A stretch of DNA of 15,442 bases from an uncultured Clostridia bacterium (GCA_946409855.1 CAMJXZ010000037.1:1-15442), one strand, 5' to 3'; positions 1 through 7,189 are shown, counted from the stretch's first letter. The notes: generated by a model not told the origin, from the sequence alone. Numbers and translations: made by a program.

Positions 1-36
1 GGCTGCGGTCTCCGCACGGTTTCCTGTCCGGCCCGT

Positions 37-255
37 TTATCCCCGGACAAAGGGCGCGGTGTATTCCTCGTTGATCTCCCGGATCTCCTTCAGGCCCTCA
101 ATGTAGGGCAGGTAGATGCTGTCGACGCGCCCGCCGCCCCGGTTGTCGCACCCGGAGCAGAACTCGCAGTCGACGCCGCACGCGCCCCACAGCGCCTGCT
201 GAACGATCCGCACGCGTTCCTCCCGGGTGGTATCTTTGATCAGGATGGATTTCAT
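37..255 (-). CDS. Small four-cysteine protein, 72 aa, unknown function
   Basis: I do not recognise a named family, though short proteins of this look occur in Clostridia. The protein has a CxxxCxxCxxC cluster at residues 26-36 (CGVDCEFCSGC), followed by NRGGG, which would suit a zinc or iron-sulfur site; this is inference. There is no signal peptide or membrane segment. I chose the ATG at 253-255 rather than the more upstream in-frame start because an AGGAGGG ribosome binding site sits directly before it and the upstream residues are basic and low-complexity. It is the last gene of the minus-strand operon visible here, 38 bases downstream of the DUF6485 gene, another small cysteine-rich protein. 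A 7-bp inverted repeat (TGTCCGG / CCGGACA, 25-49) spans its stop codon. Confidence 0.75.
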   Translation of the reverse strand: MKSILIKDTTREERVRIVQQALWGACGVDCEFCSGCDNRGGGRVDSIYLPYIEGLKEIREINEEYTAPFVRG

Positions 256-293
256 CTTCCCGTCCCTCCTCTTCAAGTCAACGGCCCCGGCGT

Positions 294-518
294 TTACAGC
301 TTCCCTTCGCTTTTCGCCTTTTCTACCAGGGCGGCGAAATCCCAATAGTGCCATTCCCCGGTCGGTTTTTCGCAGTCGATATCATGGAAGAAGCAGCTTG
401 GGATCTCTTTTTGTTTCATGTTCTTCTGGATGCAGAGATTGCAGCCCTGGTCATGATTAACCGGGTGGCATGGGCATTTCAAATCCGTGCACGTGCAGAA
501 ATCTTTCGCTTCCCTCAT
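294..518 (-). CDS. DUF6485 family cysteine-rich protein
   Basis: This is a 74-residue protein with eight cysteines (residues 8, 10, 15, 17, 26, 29, 42, 49) in the pattern CTCTDLKCPCHP...HDQGCNLCIQKN...EIPSCFF. I recognise this as the DUF6485 pattern of Clostridia. The function of the family is unknown; the cysteine and histidine spacing suggests metal binding (inference). The start is supported by AGGAG eight bases upstream. It lies 22 bases downstream of the deformylase stop codon and upstream of another small cysteine-rich protein, so the three are probably co-transcribed. The length matches the family as I remember it. Confidence 0.85.
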   Translation of the reverse strand: MREAKDFCTCTDLKCPCHPVNHDQGCNLCIQKNMKQKEIPSCFFHDIDCEKPTGEWHYWDFAALVEKAKSEGKL

Positions 519-540
519 TGGTTCATCTCCTTATGTCATC

Positions 541-1149
541 TCATTCATCGGACGGCGTCCGTTCAGCCGCGGAGAGCGCGCCGCGGGATCGCTTCAAACG
601 CTGTGATTTTTCCGCCGCCATCACCCGCCTTCCCGGATTTTTCCGTGTCTCCGCGCCGGTTTGCTGTTTCCCGGCCGTACGCCCGGAGCGCGCGCGGACA
701 GACATTCGTCTGACGCAAGGGTCCCGCTGTCCCCCCGTGCAGATCAGGATGCCGTCGCAGTGGTCGATCTCGTGCTGGATGATCTGGGCCGTAAAGCCTT
801 CATAGGAGCCGGTCCCCGGATGAAAGTCCCGGTCCAGGTATTTCACCGTGATCTTTTTGTACCGTCTGGTTTTCCGCACCCCCGTCAGGGACAGGCAGCC
901 TTCCTCCGTCTCGTATTCGCCGGTTCCGGCGATGATCTGCGGGTTGACCATCACCATCTGGAAAGGACCGCAGCAGAAAACGATGATGCGCTTCCGGACG
1001 CCGATCATGTTCGCGGCCATGCCCACGCAGCGGTCCAGGTTGGCCCGGAGCGTATCCAGCAAGTCGGTGATGGTCTGCCGGTCCCCCTCGTCGGCCGGCG
1101 CCGATTTCTGCGAAAGGAAAAGGGGATCACGCACGATCGGCCGAATCAT
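541..1149 (-). CDS. def: Peptide deformylase-like protein with C-terminal extension
   Basis: Peptide deformylases remove the formyl group from the N-terminal methionine of new proteins using a metal ion. The motifs are visible: GMAANMIG at 43-50, EEGCLSL at 82-88 (metal ligand Cys85) and QHEIDH at 125-130 (ligands His126 and His130, catalytic Glu127). In motif 1 the usual glutamine is methionine, a trait I associate with a secondary clostridial group, so activity is not assured. The protein should end near GILI (residue 136), but here it runs a further 66 residues in an Arg-rich, low-complexity tail. Codon 137 is TGC where a TGA would end the gene, which suggests loss of the stop codon. The start has GGAGGG five bases upstream and overlaps the end of the preceding gene by 23 bases, suggesting translational coupling. 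Confidence 0.85.
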   Translation of the reverse strand: MIRPIVRDPLFLSQKSAPADEGDRQTITDLLDTLRANLDRCVGMAANMIGVRKRIIVFCCGPFQMVMVNPQIIAGTGEYETEEGCLSLTGVRKTRRYKKITVKYLDRDFHPGTGSYEGFTAQIIQHEIDHCDGILICTGGQRDPCVRRMSVRARSGRTAGKQQTGAETRKNPGRRVMAAEKSQRLKRSRGALSAAERTPSDE

Positions 1150-1588
1150 TCAATCCCTCCAGAATCAACTGTTCAAAGCTTTCGGCAAAGCGCCGGTCGT
1201 CCTCCCCGGTTCGCCTGGCAGGACCCTTCAGGCGGTGCCTGCCGCCGCGGCGGGCCTTCTGCGCCAGGTGGCGCTCCATCAGCAGGCCGTCTATGTTTTC
1301 GTCGGTGAACCGCCGGCCGCTCTGGTGTATGGCCCGTGCCCCCTTCCCCAGCGCCAGCGCCGCCACGCCGTAGTCCTGGGTGATCACGACGTCCCCTTTC
1401 CCGCACAGGTTGATCAGGGCGATGTCCGCCGCGTCCGCTCCTTCGCCGACGGTCCGGACCGCGCTGTAATCAGAAGAGAGGATGTGACTGGTGTCGCACA
1501 GAAGGGTCACCGGGACGCCGTGCCGCCGGGCGATGTCTTCCGCGGCGCGGACGACCGGGCAGGCGTCCGCGTCAATAAAGATCCTCAT
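1127..1588 (-). CDS. YaiI/YqxD family (DUF188) PIN-like protein
   Basis: This 153-residue protein matches the YaiI/YqxD family, a PIN-like fold of uncertain biochemical role. Diagnostic stretches are FIDADACPV at residues 4-12, VGEGADAADIAL at 47-58, ITQDYGVAALAL at 69-80, and a C-terminal basic part with KGPARRT near 121-127. The conserved aspartates (Asp6, Asp8, Asp53, Asp56, Asp72) would form the acidic PIN-like site. The ATG at 1588 is chosen because the family begins MRIFIDADACPV and a GGGGAG ribosome binding site lies seven bases upstream; the longer open frame upstream is only the overlapping gene read in another frame. It overlaps its upstream neighbour by 17 bases and its downstream neighbour by 23. 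Confidence 0.92.
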   Translation of the reverse strand: MRIFIDADACPVVRAAEDIARRHGVPVTLLCDTSHILSSDYSAVRTVGEGADAADIALINLCGKGDVVITQDYGVAALALGKGARAIHQSGRRFTDENIDGLLMERHLAQKARRGGRHRLKGPARRTGEDDRRFAESFEQLILEGLNDSADRA

Positions 1589-2717
1589 GGTCGTACTCCC
1601 CGTACTCGCAGCCGATATGGGACGCCTCCACCTCATCCACCAGGACCGGCTGCGCTTCCCGCTTTTCATACAGCTTCACGGTGCCGACGCCGCTGCCGCC
1701 GTTCCACAGGCGTCTGTGGCGCATGCTGCCGTCCGGCGCCTCATAGCGGATCAGCAGCATATCCTTTTTGAGGCACCGCACCTCCGTCTCCATGACGGCG
1801 CGGATGTTCTCCTGCCGGACATGCCAGACGGCTTCCTCTTCCGTTTCCTCAAAGGAAAAGGCGGTCTGAACCATCAGATGGAGCTTGGAAAAGTTGAAAT
1901 CATATTCCTTCCCCTCGTAGTAAAACACGCCCAGAAGCCTCCGGTCCAGCGGCACAAAGTAAATCTTCGGCCGGCCGCCGCCGATATCAAACGCGCTGTT
2001 CGTCAGCCGCCGCCCGGTCTTCGTGCTGGTCAGGCAGCTGGAAGCCAGCCATACCCAGGGGGTGGTGAAGTCCCGGCCCCAGTTCTTGTCCGCATATCCC
2101 CAGCATTTTTCAGGCACGACCCTGTAGCGCCGGCCGTTCAGGACAACGGTGCCGCTGTAGGCGCTTTTCATCCCCTCCGCGTGCCAGTACATGGCGAAAG
2201 CCTCAGCGTCCCGCAGGGGCTTGCTGGCGCCGTAGCCCACGTTGAAGGCGATCTGCTTGTCGACGGTCAGCTCCCAGCGCATGGTCCCGGCGTCGCTCAT
2301 CCATTCCGGGTGGGCAATCGCCTCCTCCGGTGAAACGGATACGCTGCCTTTCAGCGCCGTCTCGCAGGCCAGACAGTCCCCCGCTTCCACCCGGTAGGGC
2401 GCCTCCCCGTGCAGGGAAACATCCTTCCAGGCAAAGAACCGGTGCAGCTGGCAGGCGTCCCCGCCCCAGGCGCCCGCTTTCACCATCAGGTAGGAGGGGC
2501 GTTTCCCGGCCGCCCGGTTGGCGGGCAGCTGCCCCAGCACCGGCCGGTCTTCCCCCAGGGCCGGATTGCACAGAAAGAATTCGATAAAAAACGGCTTGTC
2601 TTCCCCGGTCTCCTCATCCTGGGCGGTAAAGGAGTGCCACCACCAGTCGTAACCGTGATGGGCCAGCGGGCCCCGGAGCATGCAGGCGTCCCGGGTGATG
2701 TCATGATGGTTGAACAT
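1572..2717 (-). CDS. Tocopherol cyclase family protein
   Basis: This 381-residue protein resembles bacterial proteins annotated as tocopherol cyclase family (lipocalin-like beta-barrel). Supporting stretches include GYDWWWHSF at 22-30, YWHAEGMKSAYSG at 177-189 and YADKNWGRDFTTPWVWL at 208-224, and the aromatic-rich, beta-strand composition throughout. Plant and cyanobacterial members close the chromanol ring of tocopherol, but an anaerobic firmicute has no known tocopherol pathway, so the real substrate is unknown. There is no signal peptide or membrane segment. The start is set by the family N-terminus MFNHHDITR; the ribosome binding site is poor, with GGAAG about 12 bases upstream. An 83-base gap containing a hairpin separates it from the phosphatase gene, while the downstream gene overlaps its end. 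Confidence 0.8.
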   Translation of the reverse strand: MFNHHDITRDACMLRGPLAHHGYDWWWHSFTAQDEETGEDKPFFIEFFLCNPALGEDRPVLGQLPANRAAGKRPSYLMVKAGAWGGDACQLHRFFAWKDVSLHGEAPYRVEAGDCLACETALKGSVSVSPEEAIAHPEWMSDAGTMRWELTVDKQIAFNVGYGASKPLRDAEAFAMYWHAEGMKSAYSGTVVLNGRRYRVVPEKCWGYADKNWGRDFTTPWVWLASSCLTSTKTGRRLTNSAFDIGGGRPKIYFVPLDRRLLGVFYYEGKEYDFNFSKLHLMVQTAFSFEETEEEAVWHVRQENIRAVMETEVRCLKKDMLLIRYEAPDGSMRHRRLWNGGSGVGTVKLYEKREAQPVLVDEVEASHIGCEYGEYDHEDLY

Positions 2718-2774
2718 GGGTCAGGATGCGCTTCCTCTCTTTTGCCATTGATCGGGTGCGGCGGTCGGAAATCA

Positions 2775-2792
2775 GGGGAATCGGCATTCCCC
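2775..2792 (-). other. Small hairpin between phosphatase and cyclase-like genes
   Basis: A perfect 7-bp stem (GGGGAAT / ATTCCCC) with a four-base loop lies between the phosphatase stop codon and the next gene on the minus strand. No clear U-tract follows it in the direction of transcription, so it is more likely an RNA-processing or attenuating stem than a full terminator. Confidence 0.4.
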
Positions 2793-2800
2793 GGCCAGCG

Positions 2801-3490
2801 TCATAAAAGGACGGTCTCCCGGAAACGCGCGATGTCTTCCTCCGGAATGCCCAGCATGCGCGTGATGTATCCGTCCCCCATGGCCGTCCAGGCGGCCCGC
2901 AGATAGCGTTCATCGGCAATATAGGCCTGATACAGGCTTTCCGCAAAAGCCTCTCCCCGGGCGGCCGCCCGCTGGCGGACAGCGATGGCCTTGGGGAGGT
3001 TCACTTCGTTGGTCCTGAGGTAATCTTCCAGGATGACGCCCCGGTCCGCCCCCAGCGCCTCCAGCACCAGCGCGGTGATCAGCCCGCAGCGGTCCTTGCC
3101 TTCGGTGCAGTGCCACAAAACCGCCCCGCCGGAAAAATCATGCCCCATGACGGCCCGGAGCCCCCTGCCGAAAGAGGCGGCGCATTCCGTCACGATCCGC
3201 CGGTAAAGCACCGCCATGTCCGGGAACCCCTGGTGGTCCGCCCCCTGTTCATGGCTGACGCCCGCCGTCATATCCTCGAAGATCGGGATCGGGAGATATT
3301 CGCGGCCCCAGGTCCGGTCCGGCGCTTCCAGCCGCTCGCCGGGCGTCCGCAGATCAATGACGGACGAGATGCCCGCAAGATCCGCTTCCTCCGCCTGAAA
3401 CAGATGGGCGGAACGGATCAGCAGCCCGGGCCGGATCCGGCACCCGTCCGCCGTCCGGATGCCGCCCAGATCACGCTTGTTCTGAATCAT
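2801..3490 (-). CDS. Tyrosine-protein phosphatase (Y_phosphatase3 type)
   Basis: This 229-residue cytoplasmic protein belongs to the Cys-based phosphatases related to bacterial and fungal Y_phosphatase3 enzymes. The signature is HCTEGKDRCG at residues 127-136, giving the CX5R loop with nucleophile Cys128 and Arg134. Family marks upstream are NKRDLGGIRTADG near the N-terminus, GLLIRSAHL at 23-30 and VIDLRTPGE at 44-52. Substrates may be phosphotyrosine or phosphoinositide; the sequence does not decide. Two in-frame ATG codons lie close together (3496 and 3490); GGAGG is seven bases before the second and almost touches the first, so I take 3490. It follows dinB with a gap of 78 bases in the same operon. 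Confidence 0.9.
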   Translation of the reverse strand: MIQNKRDLGGIRTADGCRIRPGLLIRSAHLFQAEEADLAGISSVIDLRTPGERLEAPDRTWGREYLPIPIFEDMTAGVSHEQGADHQGFPDMAVLYRRIVTECAASFGRGLRAVMGHDFSGGAVLWHCTEGKDRCGLITALVLEALGADRGVILEDYLRTNEVNLPKAIAVRQRAAARGEAFAESLYQAYIADERYLRAAWTAMGDGYITRMLGIPEEDIARFRETVLL

Positions 3491-3568
3491 CTTCATTCCT
3501 CCGCTTCCGTATGCTCCGGCACCCGCCGGGAGCTCCCGCGCCGGGGCGCCGCGCGGCGCGCTCACCGG

Positions 3569-4795
3569 TCACGCCGCGCCTCCGCGGTGCTTTCTCATAT
3601 ACTCCACCGTCCGGTAAAGCGTCTCGCCGCGGAATATCCTGTCCAAGTTGCCGGCAAAGTCCAGGCCGTACCGGTCCTGAAGGGCCTTCAGCCGTTCCGT
3701 GACGTCCGTTTCCAGAAGCCCCGCCGCCTGCGGCGCCAGATCCTCAAAGCGGAGCTGCCGGCTGTACTCGCTTGTCATATGATAGATGCCCACGCCGATC
3801 AGCCGCACGGCCCGCCGCGGCACCTGTTCGAGCATCGCGGCCGCCTCCCGGTAAATACAGGCGGCGGAACGCGTGACGGGGATCAGCTTTGAACGGGTCA
3901 TGCTCTTCATGTCCGCGTAGGTCAGTTTCAGCGAGACCCCCTCGCCGTACAGCCCCGCCCGGGCCGCCCGCCGTTCGACGCTCATGGACAAAAGAAGCAG
4001 CACGTCCTGAAGGAACGCAAAGTCCTCCGCGTCCGCCTGAAAGGTCAGCTCCCGGCTGATGGATTTGGCGTCCTCCGGCCTGTAGGGTGTCACCCTGCGG
4101 TCGTCCTCCCCGCGGGCGACCCGGACGATCCACTCCCCCTGCCTGCCCAGCAGGCGGATCACGTCCTCCGGCCGTTCCCGGACGTCCCGGACGACGCGGA
4201 TGCCGGCGCCGTTCAGCCGCCCGGCCGTTTTTTCCCCCACCGTGTAGAGCACGCGCACGTCCCGCTCCTCAATCAGGTCCACAAAGGCCTGCGGCGTAGG
4301 GATTTCGAAGTATCCGTCCGGCTTTTTCTCCTCGCTGGCCATTTTGGCGGCGGTCTTCGAGTAGGCCACGCCGATCGAGCAGGTCAGCCCCAGCTCTTCC
4401 CGGGTCCGCCGTTTGATCGTGCGGGCGATCCCGCAGGCGTTTTCCCATCCGCCCGCCTTTTTGGTCACATCCAGGTACGCTTCGTCCAGCGCGATGGTCT
4501 CCGCCGCGTCGGCATACGTATTCCAGACGGCGTGAAGCTGGTCCGACACCGCCCGGTATTTTTCGAAGTCCGGATGCATGTATACGCCCATGGGACACAG
4601 CCGGTAGGCTTCCTTGATGTTCATGGCGGAGCGGACGCCGTACTTCCGCGCTTCATAGCTGCAGGTGGCTACCACGCCCCGTTCCCGGGGCAGGGAGCCG
4701 ATGATCAGCGGCTTCCCCCGCAAAGAAGGGTCGTCCCGCATTTCCACGGAGGCGTAGAAGGCGTCCATGTCCACATGGATGATGATCTGATGCAC
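3569..4795 (-). CDS. dinB: DNA polymerase IV (Y-family, translesion)
   Basis: This is a 408-residue Y-family polymerase that copies past damaged bases. The palm residues are visible: VDMDAFYASVE at 8-18 (catalytic Asp9; aromatic steric-gate position Tyr14) and ALDEAYLDVT at 102-111 (Asp104, Glu105). Other conserved parts are SYEARKYGVRSAM at 46-58, CSIGVAYSKTAAKMASEEKKP at 139-159 and a helix-hairpin-helix near 184-200. The little-finger domain follows, and QLRFED at 347-352 resembles a degenerate beta-clamp binding motif (QLxLF). The start is GTG at 4793-4795: the family begins at this point and GGGAGG lies seven bases upstream, whereas the longer open frame reads into the neighbouring gene. 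It follows a membrane-protein gene by 22 bases. Confidence 0.95.
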   Translation of the reverse strand: MHQIIIHVDMDAFYASVEMRDDPSLRGKPLIIGSLPRERGVVATCSYEARKYGVRSAMNIKEAYRLCPMGVYMHPDFEKYRAVSDQLHAVWNTYADAAETIALDEAYLDVTKKAGGWENACGIARTIKRRTREELGLTCSIGVAYSKTAAKMASEEKKPDGYFEIPTPQAFVDLIEERDVRVLYTVGEKTAGRLNGAGIRVVRDVRERPEDVIRLLGRQGEWIVRVARGEDDRRVTPYRPEDAKSISRELTFQADAEDFAFLQDVLLLLSMSVERRAARAGLYGEGVSLKLTYADMKSMTRSKLIPVTRSAACIYREAAAMLEQVPRRAVRLIGVGIYHMTSEYSRQLRFEDLAPQAAGLLETDVTERLKALQDRYGLDFAGNLDRIFRGETLYRTVEYMRKHRGGAA

Positions 4796-4817
4796 GCTCG
4801 CGCCTCCCGCCCCGCCG

Positions 4818-5330
4818 TCACGTATGGATCCTGATCTCCGGCAGAACCGCGTCGATGTCGACAAAACCGATCTTCTCGTTCATCCGGTCGATATAAACAG
4901 GCACCTGATCGGACTTGAGCAGGCCGGCGACGCTGATGTACAGGTACCTGCTGTAGTACACGTGCGTGACGCCTGTGGCCGGGTCCTGATAATGGCATTC
5001 CACGACATACGGCATGCTGCCGTTCACTTTCACGTTCTGCTGAGCGCCGATCCCGGCGATTTTTGCCATCACGCAGTACCCGCCCTCATATGCGCGGCGG
5101 AGAAGCGTCCGGCGGTGAATATCCGCCAGCAGAAGACCCAGACCGACCGCCAGGAAAACAGCGCCCATGCCGCCGAAGGTGTACAGAAAAATCTTCGGCA
5201 TCTCCGGTTCATCGCCGACCTTCAGGTACCAGAAAAGGACCCCCATGGTCAGGAACATCAGCCCCATCGGCAAAAACACCATACCGACAATGCCTTTGGC
5301 CGTCCAGCCGTATTTTTTGCGTTCGTTCAT
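4818..5330 (-). CDS. Two-helix membrane protein, DUF3592-like
   Basis: This is a 170-residue protein with two hydrophobic segments (about 13-36 and 47-69), followed by a soluble domain of about 100 residues. The soluble part has the pattern Y-VVECHYQDPATG...YYSRYLY...VPVYIDRMN, which resembles DUF3592 membrane proteins; the match is by eye and the function is unknown. The ribosome binding site is GGGAG about nine bases before the ATG. It is the first gene of the leftward operon, roughly 90 bases downstream of a well-formed promoter, and is followed closely by dinB. A link to DNA damage or to the cell envelope cannot be read from the sequence. Confidence 0.85.
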   Translation of the reverse strand: MNERKKYGWTAKGIVGMVFLPMGLMFLTMGVLFWYLKVGDEPEMPKIFLYTFGGMGAVFLAVGLGLLLADIHRRTLLRRAYEGGYCVMAKIAGIGAQQNVKVNGSMPYVVECHYQDPATGVTHVYYSRYLYISVAGLLKSDQVPVYIDRMNEKIGFVDIDAVLPEIRIHT

Positions 5331-5426
5331 CCTTTTTGTCTCCCGTACGATATCATTTCACCGGCAACCCGCGCCCTGGGGCGCGTCCCGTTCCCGGCGC
5401 CGAGAACATTTCGTCACATACAATTG

Positions 5427-5455
5427 ATTTTAACACACATCCCGCAGATACGCAA
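5427..5455 (-). promoter_or_regulatory. Sigma-A-like promoter for the leftward operon
   Basis: On the minus strand TTGCGT (5450-5455) and TAAAAT (5427-5432) are separated by exactly 17 bases, and a TG one base before the -10 box makes it an extended -10. Transcription would begin near 5420, giving a leader of about 90 bases before the membrane-protein gene. The -10 matches consensus at 5 of 6 positions and the -35 at 3 of 6. Confidence 0.6.
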
Positions 5456-5472
5456 TCCAATATATTTCATGC

Positions 5473-5501
5473 TTCCATTCTTCGGCAGATCATGATAAAA
5501 T
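5473..5501 (+). promoter_or_regulatory. Candidate promoter for the sugar kinase
   Basis: TTCCAT (5473-5478) and TAAAAT (5496-5501) lie 17 bases apart on the plus strand, placing a start near 5508 and a leader of about 50 bases. The -10 is good and the -35 is weak, so an activator may help. It sits back to back with the leftward promoter, with about 17 bases between their -35 boxes. The kinase ribosome binding site, AGGAGG at 5547-5552, is six bases before its ATG. Confidence 0.45.
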
Positions 5502-5558
5502 AACAGGGAAGATTGCATCATCCAACGCGGACCGCCGCCAAGAAACAGGAGGACGAAT

Positions 5559-6647
5559 ATGGAACACAGCAATCCGCTCCTGCGCGGGCAGGACAGGACC
5601 CATCGTTTCATCACCATGGGCGAAATCATGCTGCGGCTGACGCCGCCCAACTACGACAAAATCCGGGTAGCCAACAGCTTTGAGGCCAGCTACGGCGGGT
5701 CGGAGGCGAACATCGCGCTGGCCCTGGCCAACCTGGGCATGGACGCCACCTTCTTTTCCGTGGTGCCGGACAACAGCCTGGGAAAGAGCGCCATCCGCGC
5801 CCTGCGCTCCAACGACGTCCACTGCACGCCGGTCATCCTGTCCACCCCTCAGGAAACGCCGTCCCACCGCCTGGGCACCTATTACCTGGAGACCGGCTAC
5901 GGCATCCGGCCCAGCAAGGTCATCTACGACCGGAAGCATTCCGCCATCACCGAGTATGATTTTTCCGGCGTGGACCTGAAAGCCCTGCTGAAGGATTTTA
6001 CCTGGCTACATCTTTCCGGCATCACCCCCGCCCTGGGCCCGGGCTGCGCGGAGCTGGTGCTGAACATGCTGAAAACCGCCAGGGAACTGGGCCTGACGGT
6101 TTCCTTTGACGGGAATTTCCGATCCACCCTCTGGACCTGGGAGGAAGCGCGGGATTACTGCACGCAGTGCCTCCCTTATGTGGACGTGCTGCTGGGCATC
6201 GAGCCCTATCACCTCTACAAGGATCCGGAAAACCCGTCCCTGGGCGACTGGAAGGACGATATTCCCCTGCAGCCCGGCTATGAACAGCAGGACGAGGTCT
6301 TCCAGGCTTTTGTCCGGCAGTTCCCGAACCTGAAATGCATCGCCCGCCATGTGCGCTACGCGCATTCCGGGTCGGAAAACAGCCTGAAGGCCTTCATGTG
6401 GTACAACGGCCACACCTTTGAGAGCAAGCAGTTCACCTTCACCATCCTGGACCGGGTAGGCGGCGGGGACGCGTTCGCGTCCGGCCTGATCTACGCCATG
6501 ATGCATGAAGAGCGGCCCATGGACATGCTCAATTTCGCCGTGGCCTCCAGCGTGATCAAGCACACGATCCACGGCGACGCGAACATCATCGACGACGTGC
6601 AGACCATCCGGAACCTGATGAACATGAACTACGATATCAAACGGTGA
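5559..6647 (+). CDS. kdgK: PfkB sugar kinase, 2-keto-3-deoxygluconate kinase type
   Basis: PfkB kinases move phosphate from ATP to a sugar or nucleoside. Motifs seen are FITMGEIMLRL at 18-26, GGSEANIALALANLG at 46-60, FDGNFRSTLW at 183-192 and DRVGGGDAFASG at 298-309 with catalytic base Asp304. The combination of an N-terminal GEIM...RLTPP and FDxNFRxxLW fits 2-keto-3-deoxygluconate kinase, which feeds uronic acids into the KDPG route. At 362 residues it is somewhat longer than usual for the family, mainly an N-terminal lead of about 17 residues and an insertion near 220-245. No KDPG aldolase or uronate isomerase is beside it, so the substrate remains uncertain. It is the only rightward gene here, with its own promoter and a terminator-like hairpin, and so is probably transcribed alone. 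Confidence 0.85.
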   Translation: MEHSNPLLRGQDRTHRFITMGEIMLRLTPPNYDKIRVANSFEASYGGSEANIALALANLGMDATFFSVVPDNSLGKSAIRALRSNDVHCTPVILSTPQETPSHRLGTYYLETGYGIRPSKVIYDRKHSAITEYDFSGVDLKALLKDFTWLHLSGITPALGPGCAELVLNMLKTARELGLTVSFDGNFRSTLWTWEEARDYCTQCLPYVDVLLGIEPYHLYKDPENPSLGDWKDDIPLQPGYEQQDEVFQAFVRQFPNLKCIARHVRYAHSGSENSLKAFMWYNGHTFESKQFTFTILDRVGGGDAFASGLIYAMMHEERPMDMLNFAVASSVIKHTIHGDANIIDDVQTIRNLMNMNYDIKR

Positions 6648-6697
6648 GCCGCGGGCATTCCGCGGCCGGGTCCATAAACGGGGCGCGAACCCGGCCG
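6648..6697 (+). repeat. Two overlapping GC-rich hairpins after kdgK
   Basis: Directly after the stop codon, GCCGCGG (6648-6654) pairs with CCGCGGC (6660-6666) around a five-base loop. The right arm of that stem overlaps CGGCCGGGT (6663-6671), which pairs with ACCCGGCCG (6689-6697) around a 17-base loop. Both stems are perfect but share 6663-6666, so they cannot both form in full. No U-tract follows either. They could stabilise the transcript's 3' end or act with the hairpin further downstream. Confidence 0.5.
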
Positions 6698-6770
6698 GGA
6701 GAGATTCATCAGCCCGTATCCTCCCCCGCCCGGCGCTTCCGTCCGGATCAGCCGAAAGCCGGATAAACAG

Positions 6771-6803
6771 AAAGCCTTGAAATCACATGATTTCAGGGCT
6801 TTT
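6771..6803 (+). terminator. Terminator-like hairpin for kdgK
   Basis: AAAGCCTTGAAATCA (6771-6785) and TGATTTCAGGGCTTT (6788-6802) form a long stem with one G-U wobble and a very short loop, ending in four T residues. In the plus direction it is a plausible intrinsic terminator with a short U-tract. In the minus direction the wobble becomes an A-C mismatch and the T-run is three bases, so any stop of the convergent DUF4387 transcript would be weaker. The remaining bases up to 6877 hold no gene. Confidence 0.65.
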
Positions 6804-6877
6804 GGGGATAGGGGCGGCAGCGTCCGGACGGCACGCCGTCGGTTCCCGGGCGCGCGGTTCAGACTGTCCCGCCTTCC

Positions 6878-7186
6878 TTACGGAATCTCGATATCCATCA
6901 GGGGGGCGTGCTGCTGGGCGCCGTAGACGTCACGGTCCCCGACGGTGCCGGAGGGCGTATCCCGCAGGTAGGTGATCTTGATTCCTAATCCGGCGTCGTA
7001 CGCGGCGAAGTCCGTGATCCTGGTTTCCGGGATCCGATAAAGCGCGGCGACGCTTTTTTTCGTGACGGCGCCGCTTGCCAGGACCCGGTGATAGGCCGCC
7101 TCATTGTCAAAAAGAATGTCCAGCGTGACAGCGAAGGGGCCGCTGTTTTTGGAGCGGAGCACGTGCGCCAGTTCGTACAGTTTCAT
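6878..7186 (-). CDS. DUF4387 family protein
   Basis: This 102-residue soluble protein matches DUF4387, a family whose genes usually lie directly after an AtuA-family gene or are fused to one. Visible marks are the N-terminus MKLYELAHVLRSKNSGPF, TLDILFDNEAAYHRV at 21-35 and a C-terminal segment with DRDVYGAQQHAPLMDIEIP. The function is not established; it is thought to act with AtuA-type proteins (inference from gene association). The start is set by AGGAGG eight bases upstream, which lies inside or next to the end of the AtuA gene, with three bases between the two genes, so translation is probably coupled. It is the last gene of the catabolic operon. Confidence 0.9.
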   Translation of the reverse strand: MKLYELAHVLRSKNSGPFAVTLDILFDNEAAYHRVLASGAVTKKSVAALYRIPETRITDFAAYDAGLGIKITYLRDTPSGTVGDRDVYGAQQHAPLMDIEIP

Positions 7187-7189
7187 TGC

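Noticed and set aside
541..752. A frameshift, rather than stop loss, at the end of the deformylase
   Set aside because: The frame is intact through the last motif and the expected final residue, and a single base change at 739-741 is enough to explain the extension.
3491..3565. Longer N-terminus for the tyrosine phosphatase from a GTG
   Set aside because: The extra residues are low-complexity and lie upstream of a clear GGAGG that positions the ATG at 3490.
6827..6840. Short palindrome GACGGC-AC-GCCGTC between the convergent genes
   Set aside because: The loop is only two bases and there is no T-run; it is too common a structure in GC-rich DNA to call.
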